A stretch of DNA of 64,000 nucleotides, from positions 434,001 through 498,000 of the forward strand of contig CAVZTJ010000001.1 of NCBI GenBank assembly GCA_963778075.1, in the 5' to 3' direction. The stretch's first letter is position 1. Each line of letters starts with the position of its first letter. Below the pieces are notes generated by a model. It had not been told where the DNA came from and did no database searches. It saw only the letters and a list, made by a program, of their open reading frames with translations. Source of the stretch: JASHPR01 sp963778075 (GTDB taxonomy: Bacteria > Actinomycetota > Actinomycetes > Streptosporangiales > Streptosporangiaceae). Shown here piece by piece: positions 52,379 to 60,559 of this stretch. The position numbers were made by a program, and so were the translations under genes.

Positions 52379-53397
52379 AGAAGATTGGCTTCCTGTCGTT
52401 CGGGCACTGGTCGGCATCACCCGGCTCACAGACGCGGTCGGGGTCTGACGCTCTGCTGCAGTCGATTGACCTCGCCGTTGCCGCCGAGGAGCTCGGCGCC
52501 GACGGGGCGTATTTCCGCGTGCACCACTTCGCCCGGCAGCTGGGTTCTCCTTTCCCGCTGCTGGCCGCCGTCGGCGCGAGGACCAGCCGCATCGAGATCG
52601 GCACGGCAGTCATTGACATGCGGTACGAGAACCCGCTGTACATGGCCGAGGACGCCGGCGCTGCCGACCTCATAGCCGACGGCCGCCTCCAGCTCGGGAT
52701 CAGCCGCGGCTCGCCGGAACAGGTCATCGACGGCTGGCGCTACTTCGGCTACCAGCCTCAGGAAGGCCAGACGGACGCCGACATGGCCCGCCAGCACGCC
52801 GAGGTGCTGCTCGGCGTGCTGAGTGGCAAGGGCTTCGCGCAGCCCAGTCCCCGGCCGATGTTCCCGAACCCTCCCGGCCTGCTGAGGGTCGAGCCGTACT
52901 CAGAGGGGCTGCGGGAGCGTATCTGGTGGGGCGCCGGGTCACAGCGCACCGCGGCGTGGGCGGCCGAGCTGGGCATGAACCTGCAAAGCTCCACGCTGAT
53001 CAACAACGAGTCGGACAAGCCCTTTCACCTGCAGCAGGCTGAGCAGATCCAGGCCTTCCGTGACGCATGGCAAAAGGCTGGCCACGAGCGCGAGCCGCGG
53101 GTGTCGGTGAGCCGGAGCATCCTGCCGCTCGTCGACGACCGGGACCGGGCGTACTTCGGCCGCCGGAGCCAGGACACGGACGAGATCGGGTTCATCGACC
53201 CGCAGACGCAGGCGATCTTCGGCCGCACGTACGCGGCCGAGCCGGACGTGCTGATCAGCCAGCTCAAAGAGGACGAGGCGATCGCGGCCGCTGACACGCT
53301 GCTCGTCACCGTGCCCAACCAGCTCGGTGTCGACTACAACGCCCACATCATCGGCAGCATCCTCACCCAGGTGGCCCCCGCGCTCGGCTGGCGATAA
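52375..53397 (+). CDS. LLM class flavin-dependent oxidoreductase
   Basis: 340 residues from GTG 52375 coupled to the small membrane protein. Bacterial luciferase-like fold: MKKIGFLSFGHWS, LAVAAEELGADGAYFRVHHF, RIEIGTAVIDMRYENPLYMA, and GRLQLGISRGSPEQ. Uses F420 or FMN; the group is typical of actinobacterial F420-dependent or luciferase-like reductases. Substrate unknown. Ends just before the ArsR gene. Confidence 0.88.
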   Translation: MKKIGFLSFGHWSASPGSQTRSGSDALLQSIDLAVAAEELGADGAYFRVHHFARQLGSPFPLLAAVGARTSRIEIGTAVIDMRYENPLYMAEDAGAADLIADGRLQLGISRGSPEQVIDGWRYFGYQPQEGQTDADMARQHAEVLLGVLSGKGFAQPSPRPMFPNPPGLLRVEPYSEGLRERIWWGAGSQRTAAWAAELGMNLQSSTLINNESDKPFHLQQAEQIQAFRDAWQKAGHEREPRVSVSRSILPLVDDRDRAYFGRRSQDTDEIGFIDPQTQAIFGRTYAAEPDVLISQLKEDEAIAAADTLLVTVPNQLGVDYNAHIIGSILTQVAPALGWR

Positions 53398-53458
53398 GCC
53401 CCGTTGGCATCGAGCCACCGGGTGTTGACACATGTCGATAACGGAATATGTTAGACCC

Positions 53459-53806
53459 GTGGCGCGAGCTTCTACGACGTCGGATGTCTTCAACGCGATT
53501 GCCGAGGCGGACCGTCGCGAGATCCTGGACGCGCTGGTGGCAGGCGAGAAGGCGGTCGGCGCGCTCGTGAGCGACCTCTCGATGTCCCAGCCTCAGGTTT
53601 CAAAACACTTGCGGGTGCTGAGCGAGGTAGGACTCGTCAGGTGCCGGGCGGAGGGGCGTCACCGGCTGTACCGCCTGGAACCCGCACGCCTTCGGCCGTT
53701 GCACCAGTGGCTGGCCAAGTACGAGCAGGCGATGAACGACCGCCTGGACCGGGTGGATGCCTACCTGCAGGAGCTACAACACAAGGAGAGCGGCAGTGAC
53801 AGCTAA
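53459..53806 (+). CDS. ArsR family HTH regulator
   Basis: About 115 residues. GTG 53459 (ARASTTSDVFNAIAEADRRE) matches the usual start of the SRPBCC-coupled ArsR regulators. An ATG nine codons earlier is also in frame but adds no family sequence. Winged helix: LVAGEKAVGALVSDLSMSQPQVSKHLRVL, then VGLVRCRAEGRHRLYRLEP. No metal-binding Cys. The stop overlaps the start of the AHSA1 gene (53796), so the pair is one operon, as known in many actinomycetes. Confidence 0.87.
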   Translation: MARASTTSDVFNAIAEADRREILDALVAGEKAVGALVSDLSMSQPQVSKHLRVLSEVGLVRCRAEGRHRLYRLEPARLRPLHQWLAKYEQAMNDRLDRVDAYLQELQHKESGSDS

Positions 53807-54281
53807 TCAGCACGGATCGGCAGTTATCGAATTCCCGAATGAGCTCGAGATTGTCGTCACCCGGGAGTTCGACGCCCCGATCCAGCTCGTCTTCGACGTA
53901 TTCACGAAGCCCGAGCACGTGCGCAACACCATCGCTCCGTTTGGGGAGGAGGTCACGGTCTGCTCGATAGACCTGCGCGCCGGAGGGAACTACCACTTCG
54001 TCTTCGTGACGGACGACGGAACCGAGTGCTCGTTCCGGGGAACCTACCTGGAGGTCGAGCCGCCGACCCGGACCGTCGAGACGTGGCTGTTCGAAGGGTG
54101 GCCGGAGGCGGAGGCCGTCGAGACGATGGATCTCCAGGAAGCCAATGGAAAGACCAAATTGACGTGGAAGCTGGCATTCCGTGACAAGGCTGGCCGTGCC
54201 CACATGACCAAGTTCGACGGCATCGAAGCGAACCTCGACAACGTGGAAGATCACTTGAGATCACTGCTCGATTCCGAGTGA
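53796..54281 (+). CDS. SRPBCC (AHSA1/START-like) domain protein
   Basis: 161 residues from GTG 53796 with AAGGAGAG upstream; overlaps the ArsR stop. LEIVVTREFDAPIQLVFDVF is the AHSA1-type first strand-helix and KPEHVRNTIAPFGEEV the conserved substrate-loop area. GNYHFVFVTDDGTECSFRG and WKLAFRDKAGRAHMTKFDGI complete the helix-grip fold, with a hydrophobic pocket for small molecules. No enzymatic motif. The ArsR partner likely controls it. Confidence 0.88.
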   Translation: MTANQHGSAVIEFPNELEIVVTREFDAPIQLVFDVFTKPEHVRNTIAPFGEEVTVCSIDLRAGGNYHFVFVTDDGTECSFRGTYLEVEPPTRTVETWLFEGWPEAEAVETMDLQEANGKTKLTWKLAFRDKAGRAHMTKFDGIEANLDNVEDHLRSLLDSE

Positions 54282-54337
54282 TCCGTCTCTGCCCGCCCTT
54301 GATCGGGAACGCTGGCAGTCTGGGAACGCCAACAGGA

Positions 54338-54565
54338 TTAGAGTTTGGTCAGCTTGGCGTACGGCGTCATGATCCGCACACGGCACGAACCGAAGTCCAC
54401 GACCAGGGTGGCGTCAGCCTCGACGTCAATGACCCGGCCGAGGCCGTATTTGTCGTGGGTGACCTGATCCCCCACGGCGAAGTGCTCAACAGGCGGAGCG
54501 GCGGCTGGAGGGCCGAAAGGGCTGGTAGGCAGGTAGCGCCGGGTAACGACGCGGGCTGTTTTCAT
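54338..54565 (-). CDS. Small beta-barrel-like protein with a CarD/UvrD-C-type GDxVxHxxYGxG motif
   Basis: 75 residues from ATG 54565. VGDQVTHDKYGLGRVIDVEA has the pattern seen in UvrD-type C-terminal RNA-polymerase-interacting (CarD-like) domains, and IMTPYAKLTKL closes the sheet. Reads opposite to the ArsR pair. Possibly interacts with RNA polymerase or DNA; function not established. No clear ribosome site. Confidence 0.6.
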   Translation of the reverse strand: MKTARVVTRRYLPTSPFGPPAAAPPVEHFAVGDQVTHDKYGLGRVIDVEADATLVVDFGSCRVRIMTPYAKLTKL

Positions 54566-54613
54566 CACTATCAGTATGCGCCTGCCGGAGATTACTCCTC
54601 GATCTGCATCCGG

Positions 54614-54769
54614 TTAGACGGTGATGGCGATCTTCCCGCGTGCTTGCCCGCCCGCGAGCTGGCGCATGGCCTGCCGGAGCAGCACCTCGCTGTCGGCGAT
54701 CTCGGGTCGGGCCATCTCGGCGAGCCGCAGCACGTCGGGGCCATAGCCGTTCTGTACGATCGCGCGCAT
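54614..54769 (-). pseudogene. Zinc-type alcohol dehydrogenase, N- and C-termini joined in frame
   Basis: ATG 54769 gives MRAIVQNGYGPDVLRLAEMA, the NAD(P)-dependent alcohol dehydrogenase N-terminus, through ADSEVLL. Then R-QAMRQLAGGQARGKIAITV, the C-terminal helix and strand, follows without interruption to the stop at 54614. About 250-280 residues with both zinc sites and the cofactor fold are absent. Because the two parts remain in one frame, a mini-protein of 52 residues could be made. An upstream GTG at 54799 overlaps the PspC stop. Confidence 0.6.
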
Positions 54770-54795
54770 CGAGCCCGCGACCGTCGCCTCCAGGG

Positions 54796-55059
54796 TCACC
54801 GGCTTGCTGAGGCGTCTTGTTTCTCGGTGACGATGTTCTCAGCGATCGAGGTCTTCTCGCCCTCGCCCGGGATGATGGCCCAGGCCGCCAGGTAGGCCAG
54901 GAGCCCGGCGCCTCCGGTGATGACGGCGACGACGGCCACGATCACGCGAACCAGCGTCACGTCGATGCCGAAGTACTCGGCGGCTCCCGCGCAGACCCCG
55001 GCCACCATCCGGCCGCTGCGGCTGCGCCTTAGGACCTTGTTTCCGTTCCCATCGCTCAT
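54796..55059 (-). CDS. PspC domain-containing protein
   Basis: 87 residues from ATG 55059, ten bases after GGGAG; an ATG three codons up is alternative. KVLRRSRSGRMVAGVCAGAAEYFGIDVTLVRVI is the PspC domain start, followed by two membrane helices (VAVVAVITGGAGLLAYLAAWA). Envelope-stress-associated membrane protein. Overlaps the alcohol dehydrogenase remnant's upstream GTG by four bases. It opens the large group of membrane/stress genes to the right. Confidence 0.85.
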   Translation of the reverse strand: MSDGNGNKVLRRSRSGRMVAGVCAGAAEYFGIDVTLVRVIVAVVAVITGGAGLLAYLAAWAIIPGEGEKTSIAENIVTEKQDASASR

Positions 55060-55255
55060 GTCAACCATCTCCCCGCACCACGGGGGCGGCGGGGCCGCGG
55101 GGCCGCCGTCGGCGGCCAATCCCCGGGTACCAGTCACTGAGCCTACGCTTGCAATCTAAAACTAGCAAAAATTTTCGAGAAATTAAGTATGGCTATTTGC
55201 ATTGCGATTTCCCGACACCTGGCGCATGGCGGTTCTTTGCGTGAACTGCCCGGAC

Positions 55256-55272
55256 TCACCCTTGCGGGGTGA
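55256..55272. promoter_or_regulatory. Candidate shared operator, copy 1 (TCACCC-N5-GGGTGA)
   Basis: Perfect 6-bp inverted repeat upstream of the coiled-coil membrane gene (start 55385). One of five related sites in 55-61.2 kb with consensus TCAYCC-N5-GGRTGA. Position relative to starts varies, so operator rather than core promoter is likely. Confidence 0.6.
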
Positions 55273-55384
55273 GGCGGATCCGAACCAGGCCAGACAGCGT
55301 GGATGGGCAGCGTAATCACGCCCAGCGACGTGATCAGTGGCCGTTTGAAACCGGCACTGCGCTGCATACTCGGCGGAGGTGACC

Positions 55385-56806
55385 TTGTCTGATACCGGCG
55401 GAAGGCATGGGCCCACGGCCGAGGATCCCGCGCTTAGCGTGGACGAGCGAGCCGAGCTGGAACGGCTGCGGGCCCAGAAAGCTGAGCTGGAGCGCCTCCG
55501 CGCCGAGGCGGCTGCCGAGGCGGCCGAGGTCGAACGTCTCAGGGCTGAGACAGCCGAGCTCCGCCGCCAAACTAATGGCGTGGGCCGCCGACGGCGGATC
55601 AGCTGGCGGACACCGATCGCCATTGTGCTCATCGTGGTCGGCTGCGTGCTCGCTCCGCTGTCAGTGCTGGGCGTATGGAGTGCCAATCAGGTCTCCGATA
55701 CCAGCCGCTACATCGCCAACATTGAGCCGCTGATCCACGATCCGACGATCCAGAATGCGCTGACCGACAAGATCACGCTCGAGATCACCAGCCACCTCAA
55801 TGTGGTCGGATACACCAATCAGGCCGCGGACCTGCTCACCAGCAAGGGCCTGTCTCGCGTCGGCGTACTGCTCAAGTCTTTCGGCCCGTCGATCGCCAGC
55901 GCGGTCTCCGGGTTCATTCACGGCCAGGTACACAAGATCATTTCGGGCCCGCGGTTTGCCAGCACGTGGATCAAGGTCAACACTGTTGGCCACCAGCAAC
56001 TCGTGAACGCGCTCTCCGGAAAGCCCGGCGCGGTCAGCGTGAACAACGGCCAGGTCGTGATAGACCTCGCCCCGTTCATCGACATCGTCAAGCAGAACCT
56101 GGTTTCTCGCGGGTTCACGCTGGTGAACAGCCTCCCCCCGATCCACCCGACGCTGGCCCTGTTCTCGTCCCGGGACCTGGTCAAGGCGCAGAGCGGCTAC
56201 CGGCTGATCAACGATCTCAAGATCGTGCTGCCGATACTGGCGCTGCTCCTGATCGGCCTGGGGGTGTACATCGCCCGACGCCACCGGCGCGCCCTGATCG
56301 GAGCCGGGCTCGGCTTCGCCGCATCCATGGCGGTATTGGCCCTCGGCCTGGCCTTCTTCCGCACCGTCTACCTGAACAGCGTGCCGCCCGCAGTGCTGCC
56401 CAGTGACGCTGCGGCTGCCATCTTCGACACGTTCGTCCGGTTCATCAAGGAAGCGCTCCGGACTCTGCTGGTGGTCGGGCTCGTCGTCGCCATCGGCGCG
56501 TTCCTCACCGGGCCGGCCACCACCGCGGTGCAGACCCGTAAGGCGTTCCGTTCAGGATTCGGCTGGATCCGGAGCAGCGGTGAGCACTTCGGCGTGAGCA
56601 CGGGGCCGGTCGGCCGGTGGACCTACGCGCACCGGAAGGGCCTGCGGGTCGGCGCGGTGGCGCTCGCCGCGCTGCTGTTCGTCTTCTGGGGGCGGCCCAC
56701 CGCTCTGGTCGTCATCCTGATCGCCGTGCTGCTGCTGGTTGTTCTCGGGCTGATCGAGCTCATCGGCAGGCCGCCCGCGCAGCTGCAGGCTGCAGGTCAG
56801 CCTTGA
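55385..56806 (+). CDS. Coiled-coil plus polytopic membrane protein, hypothetical
   Basis: 473 residues from TTG 55385, the codon ideally spaced after GGAGG; GTG 55379 overlaps that site. Residues about 20-65 are a charged coiled coil (DERAELERLRAQKAELERLR). One helix near residues 80-100 (IAIVLIVVGCVLAPLSVL), then a large extracytoplasmic segment (about 100-280) with two similar alpha/beta portions, then four helices (LPILALLLIGLGVYI, GAGLGFAASMAVLALGLAF and two more). A conserved type in actinomycetes with no known function. Confidence 0.75.
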   Translation: MSDTGGRHGPTAEDPALSVDERAELERLRAQKAELERLRAEAAAEAAEVERLRAETAELRRQTNGVGRRRRISWRTPIAIVLIVVGCVLAPLSVLGVWSANQVSDTSRYIANIEPLIHDPTIQNALTDKITLEITSHLNVVGYTNQAADLLTSKGLSRVGVLLKSFGPSIASAVSGFIHGQVHKIISGPRFASTWIKVNTVGHQQLVNALSGKPGAVSVNNGQVVIDLAPFIDIVKQNLVSRGFTLVNSLPPIHPTLALFSSRDLVKAQSGYRLINDLKIVLPILALLLIGLGVYIARRHRRALIGAGLGFAASMAVLALGLAFFRTVYLNSVPPAVLPSDAAAAIFDTFVRFIKEALRTLLVVGLVVAIGAFLTGPATTAVQTRKAFRSGFGWIRSSGEHFGVSTGPVGRWTYAHRKGLRVGAVALAALLFVFWGRPTALVVILIAVLLLVVLGLIELIGRPPAQLQAAGQP

Positions 56807-56869
56807 CGGCGGCCCAGCCGGACCGGGTGAGGTCGCCGGCGCGTTCCGCGCGCCGTTAGGCGGCGGCCA

Positions 56870-57523
56870 GTGCTCGCGCAGGCGGCCGGCTTGGCGTTGC
56901 TTTCTGCGCTGTCCCCGACGGCTCTGCTGATTGCCGCCATCTATCTCGGCTCCGCAAGACCGGGGCTGACCAGCATGTTCTACCTCGCCGGTGCCGTGGT
57001 GATGAGCCTTGTGATGGGCGTCGTCGTCCTGCTGGTGCTCCGCAGCGCTGGCCTGAACCACCCGGACCAGCATGCGGCCCGGTACGGTCTGCGGCTCGGC
57101 CTGGGCATTGTGCTGCTCGCGGCGGCCGTCTTCGTCGCCGCGCGCAAGCCCAGGCAGCCCGATCCCGGGAAAGCGCACGGACTGGTGTCCCGGATGGTCG
57201 CCGAGCCGGCTCCGCTCAGCGCGTTCCTCGTCGGCCTGCTCGTGTTCGCACCTGGCGTCACGTTCATCGCGGCGCTGCAAGTGATCGCGACGGCCAGCGC
57301 CGGACCCGACCTCACGTCGCTGGCCGTGATCCTCGTCGTGGTGATCAACGTACTGCTCGTATGGCTGCCGATCATGCTCCATCTGATAGCGCCCACGGCG
57401 ACCGAACGCCGTCTCAAGGCCTTCAACCACTGGATTCGCGCGCACGGGAGCACTGTGCTCATCGGGGTCCTGATCGTTGTCGGCGGGATCATGGTCTTCG
57501 ACGGGATCTACGGGCTTGTCTAG
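56870..57523 (+). CDS. GAP family (Sap, sulfolipid-addressing-like) membrane protein
   Basis: 217 residues from GTG 56870. Six predicted helices, with the family pattern LLSALSPTALLIAAIYLGSARPG at the start, VFAARKPRQPDPGK in the central loop, and FAPGVTFIAALQVIATA in a later helix. Resembles the GAP/Sap family, whose mycobacterial members help move lipids. Role here unknown. Sits 63 bases after the coiled-coil membrane gene, likely same transcript. Confidence 0.78.
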   Translation: MLAQAAGLALLSALSPTALLIAAIYLGSARPGLTSMFYLAGAVVMSLVMGVVVLLVLRSAGLNHPDQHAARYGLRLGLGIVLLAAAVFVAARKPRQPDPGKAHGLVSRMVAEPAPLSAFLVGLLVFAPGVTFIAALQVIATASAGPDLTSLAVILVVVINVLLVWLPIMLHLIAPTATERRLKAFNHWIRAHGSTVLIGVLIVVGGIMVFDGIYGLV

Positions 57524-57583
57524 CGCACGACTGCCGCATCGCCGTGAAACCCGAGCCGATCGTGCGGATGCGCGGGTCTGGCC

Positions 57584-57600
57584 TCATCCGTCACGGATGA
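57584..57600. promoter_or_regulatory. Candidate shared operator, copy 2 (TCATCCG-TCA-CGGATGA)
   Basis: Perfect 7-bp inverted repeat, 34 bases before the start of the nine-residue repeat protein gene. Best copy of the five-site family. Confidence 0.65.
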
Positions 57601-57634
57601 TTCCCGCAGCCTCTGCGCGACCATACTGGGTGCC

Positions 57635-58225
57635 GTGGACCCGCTCGACCGGCTGCGCGCGGCAGGCAAACGCATGACCGACCCGGCGGAGCAGCTCGCC
57701 CAGCGCGTGGCGGAGCGCGTGGTCGACATCCTCATTCACGCGCTGGATGTGAATGCTCTTGCTCGGCTGGTCGATCTGAACGCCCTGCTAGATCAAGTCG
57801 ACATCGACAAGATCCTGCAGAGGGTGGACCTCAATGCACTGCTCGACCGGGTCGATGTGAACCCGCTCCTCGACCGGGTCGATGTCAATGCGCTCCTCGA
57901 CCGGGTCGATGTCAACGCCCTGCTGAACCACGCAGACGTCGAGGACGTGATGGGACGCGTCGACGTCGGCACTCTGCTTGATCGTGTCGACGTAAACGAA
58001 CTGATGCGACGCATTGACATGGACGCGCTGGTCGAGCAGACGGATCTCGGCGCTGTCATCGCCAGATCCTCCGGGGGGGCAGCGAGCGAAGCGCTTGACG
58101 CGGCGCGCAGCCAGGCCGTCGGGCTTGATCAGTTCATCGACCGCTGGACCGGACGCCTGCTCCGGCGCAAGGATCCTGGACCACCGGCGCCAATCGCCCT
58201 GCTGAATACCCAGGCAGACTCATGA
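57635..58225 (+). CDS. Nine-residue repeat protein, RDD partner
   Basis: 196 residues from GTG 57635. Residues about 35-142 are twelve units of nine residues of the type [DN]RVDVNALL, several nearly identical (DRVDVNALLDRVDVNALL). At DNA level they are 27-base repeats. The rest is Ala/Arg-rich helical (GLDQFIDRWTGRLLRRKD). An amphipathic solenoid or filament is plausible. Coupled by ATGA to the RDD membrane protein, so probably a cytoplasmic or membrane-proximal partner of it. Confidence 0.75.
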   Translation: MDPLDRLRAAGKRMTDPAEQLAQRVAERVVDILIHALDVNALARLVDLNALLDQVDIDKILQRVDLNALLDRVDVNPLLDRVDVNALLDRVDVNALLNHADVEDVMGRVDVGTLLDRVDVNELMRRIDMDALVEQTDLGAVIARSSGGAASEALDAARSQAVGLDQFIDRWTGRLLRRKDPGPPAPIALLNTQADS

Positions 58226-58800
58226 GCGTCCGAATGCACGCCGTCGGCTGGGTGAGCTCGCAAGGCCACTACGCGGGCTCGGTGTCGCGATTCCTGGCGT
58301 TCGTCGTCGACGCCGCGGTCAGCGCGGGCCTGTTTGCCCTCGGCCTTGCGGCCACATCCCTGGTGGTGCAGGTCGTGACCAGCCGGTCGGTCAGCTGGAG
58401 CCGGACGAACATCGTCGTCGCCATCATCTTCGTCGTGTGGGAGTTCTTCTACTTCGGTTACTCGTGGGCGGCGAGCGGCAGGAGCTTCGGCATGGCGGTG
58501 CTCGGCGTCCGCGTTGTGCGGGCAGATGGCACACCGCTCGAGCCGCGGCAAGGTGTCGTGCGTGCCCTGGTGTTTCCGCTCAGCTTCCTCTTCTGCGGCC
58601 TCGGGTTCCTCGGCATCATCGTGCAGCGCGAGCATCGTGCCCTGCATGATCTGATTGCCGGCACCGCAGTTATTTATTCCTGGGATGCGCGAGCGGCGCG
58701 GCTCCGGTTCCTCGCCCGCGAGGCCGAGGTTGGAGGAGTGGGCAGTTCGCAGCGTGAGCCCGACCGTGAAGGCGGCGGCGATGACGGGACCGCAACTTAG
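58222..58800 (+). CDS. RDD family membrane protein
   Basis: 192 residues. Two Arg-Asp-Asp-type blocks (SRFLAFVVDAAVSAGL and later ALHDLIAGTAVIYS) flank three to four helices. GRSFGMAVLGVRVVRADG is the conserved middle of the family. ATGA overlap with the repeat protein's stop; the tail is hydrophilic. RDD proteins are envelope membrane proteins of unclear transport function. Confidence 0.85.
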   Translation: MSVRMHAVGWVSSQGHYAGSVSRFLAFVVDAAVSAGLFALGLAATSLVVQVVTSRSVSWSRTNIVVAIIFVVWEFFYFGYSWAASGRSFGMAVLGVRVVRADGTPLEPRQGVVRALVFPLSFLFCGLGFLGIIVQREHRALHDLIAGTAVIYSWDARAARLRFLAREAEVGGVGSSQREPDREGGGDDGTAT

Positions 58801-58858
58801 CCGCACTCGGTCCATTCCGATGCTGCAGCCGGAATTGTGACGCGCTCGCGTCCTGGCA

Positions 58859-58875
58859 CCATCCGTGGCGGATGA
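58859..58875. promoter_or_regulatory. Candidate shared operator, copy 3 (CCATCCG-TGG-CGGATGA)
   Basis: Seven-base arms with one mismatch, 89 bases before the CMD gene start. Member of the TCAYCC-N5-GGRTGA set. Confidence 0.55.
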
Positions 58876-58964
58876 AGCAGCCCGCCCGCGCAGCCGCGAT
58901 GGTTGATGGTGACGCAGTTGCCGGCAGCGTCCGTATGGGCAGAGCGACCGAAGGGATCCTGATC

Positions 58965-59324
58965 ATGAACATGTCAGCCAGGGCCGATATCGACGAGGCC
59001 ACGCGGACCGCGCTGGCCGAGCTCGCGCTCGGCGACCCGGAGCTTCTGGGCGAGGGCCTGGAGATGCGGGCCCAGATGCAGCGCCAGAGCGGCCTGGACC
59101 CGCGCACCTTCGCTCTGGTCAAAGTCGCGGCGCTGATCGCGCTCGACGCCCCTCCGGCCTCATACCTGTGGCAGGTGGGCAACGCGCTCGATGATGGCGC
59201 CACGCCGGAAGACCTCATCGGTGTCCTGCGTGCCATCGCGCCGCAGGTCGGCGGGCCGAAGACGGTCGCGGCCGCGCCGGAACTCATGGTGGCCCTCGGC
59301 CTGGCCCTGCCGGAAGGCGTATAG
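58965..59324 (+). CDS. Carboxymuconolactone decarboxylase family protein
   Basis: 119 residues from ATG 58965 with GAAGGGATC upstream; an in-frame ATG 31 codons earlier is unlikely. Single CMD domain: RTALAELALGDPELLGEGLEM, LDPRTFALVKVAALIALDA, and APQVGGPKTVAAAPELMVAL. The Cys-x-x-Cys of peroxidase-type AhpD is absent, so it is a generic CMD fold. Its nearest upstream element is the operator copy 3. Confidence 0.82.
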   Translation: MNMSARADIDEATRTALAELALGDPELLGEGLEMRAQMQRQSGLDPRTFALVKVAALIALDAPPASYLWQVGNALDDGATPEDLIGVLRAIAPQVGGPKTVAAAPELMVALGLALPEGV

Positions 59325-59365
59325 AAGCCGACGTGGCGGCTCAGCCAGCTTATTAGGAGGCAGTG

Positions 59366-59662
59366 ATGTTTAGGCGTAGGCGACCGTTGGCGCGCGCGGC
59401 TGTACTGGGCGGCGGCGCGTACGTCGCGGGCAGGGGCATGGGCCGGCGTGCGGAGCAGCGCGGACAGGCGGAGGACGAGCAGAACGAGCGCATCAGCGAC
59501 CTCGAGCAGCAGCAGCAGGCGCCACCCCCGGCCAGCCAGGAGGCGCCTGCAGCGTCGTCGCCAATGGTCGACCAGCTGAACCAGCTCGCCGCCTTGCATC
59601 AGCAAGGCGTGCTGAGCGACGACGAGTTCACGGCAGCAAAGGCCAAACTGCTCGGCGACTGA
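59366..59662 (+). CDS. SHOCT-domain protein
   Basis: 98 residues from ATG 59366, directly after GGAGG. Short basic N-terminus (RRRRPLARAAVLGGGAYVAG) with Gly-rich hydrophobic part, an acidic coil-forming segment DEQNERISDLEQQQQ, and the C-terminal SHOCT motif QLNQLAALHQQGVLSDDEFTAAK. SHOCT domains are short oligomerisation modules attached to membrane or envelope proteins. Possibly part of the same stress transcript. Confidence 0.85.
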   Translation: MFRRRRPLARAAVLGGGAYVAGRGMGRRAEQRGQAEDEQNERISDLEQQQQAPPPASQEAPAASSPMVDQLNQLAALHQQGVLSDDEFTAAKAKLLGD

Positions 59663-59707
59663 CGGCTAACACTGGTTCGTGCTCAGGGAGGCCGGCGTGC
59701 CGAGCGA

Positions 59708-60403
59708 TCAGCCTTGGCGCGCCGGTCTTGCAGCTCGCGCGGGGCGCTTCAGGCCGGCGGCCAGGATATCGATGCTCAGGGCCAGGATCCACAGCGGGAA
59801 CAGCAGCTCCACCCAGGGTGAGATGCCGACGCCGACCAGGAGCACCAGCGCGCTCATCAGCCCGGCGACGCTGAGCCACCGGGACACGATCTCAGTGCGG
59901 CGGGCGATGGTCACGGTGGTAAGCGTGAACACCGCCGCCATCCGCATGGCGTAGACGTTCAGCAGGATCGCGGTGACGTTGCGGCCGAGCGCCAGGGTGC
60001 CCGCACTCGGCGACGCGGAACTGACGTCCGCGATGAGGCCGCCGGAGATCGCCGCGGCCGCGAAGAGCATGGCGACGAACAACAGGCCGCTGCCCAGGAA
60101 GACGGTCGCGAAGAAACGGTCCTCCCGCGCGCCGATCCGGTCCCTGACCACCCCGACGAACCACAGGAACGCGATTCCGGCGAAGGGGACGAGGTTCAGG
60201 GCTATCGCGACCGCCGCTCTGCGCCACGAATCGGTCAGCCATTCTCCCGGCACATCGGCATGGGCCGGTACAGAGATCCTGAGCAGCACCAGTGCGGAGA
60301 TCAGGAGCACGGAAAAGACGATCCCGGCCAGGGCGGCCGCTCGCGGCGTCCGCAGCGGGCTGCCCGCCTGCAGCGGGCCCTCAACAATCGGCGCCTCGGT
60401 CAT
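59708..60403 (-). CDS. Six-helix membrane protein, hypothetical
   Basis: 231 residues, start ATG 60403. Helices include AAALAGIVFSVLLISALVLL, ATVFLGSGLLFVAMLFAAAA and LMSALVLLVGVGISPWVELL. No transporter signature. Divergent from the HdeD-like gene; the operator copy 4 at 60480-60496 lies between them and could serve both. Confidence 0.8.
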   Translation of the reverse strand: MTEAPIVEGPLQAGSPLRTPRAAALAGIVFSVLLISALVLLRISVPAHADVPGEWLTDSWRRAAVAIALNLVPFAGIAFLWFVGVVRDRIGAREDRFFATVFLGSGLLFVAMLFAAAAISGGLIADVSSASPSAGTLALGRNVTAILLNVYAMRMAAVFTLTTVTIARRTEIVSRWLSVAGLMSALVLLVGVGISPWVELLFPLWILALSIDILAAGLKRPARAARPARQG

Positions 60404-60479
60404 CGGGGCTCCCCTTTATGCGGTGTCCGGCTGCGGCTTCTTTTCGCTCCACTGTGCAGTTGACCGGGGCTCGCTGGAA

Positions 60480-60496
60480 TCATCCAGGCCGGATGA
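60480..60496. promoter_or_regulatory. Candidate shared operator, copy 4 (TCATCCA-GGC-CGGATGA)
   Basis: Seven-base arms with one mismatch, between the divergent hypothetical membrane protein (start 60403) and HdeD-like gene (start 60560). Confidence 0.6.
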
Positions 60497-60559
60497 GGAC
60501 ATTGCGGCGTGCGCATGGCTTCCTGAGAATGAACTCTTCAAAACGAAAGGGGAACGCCG

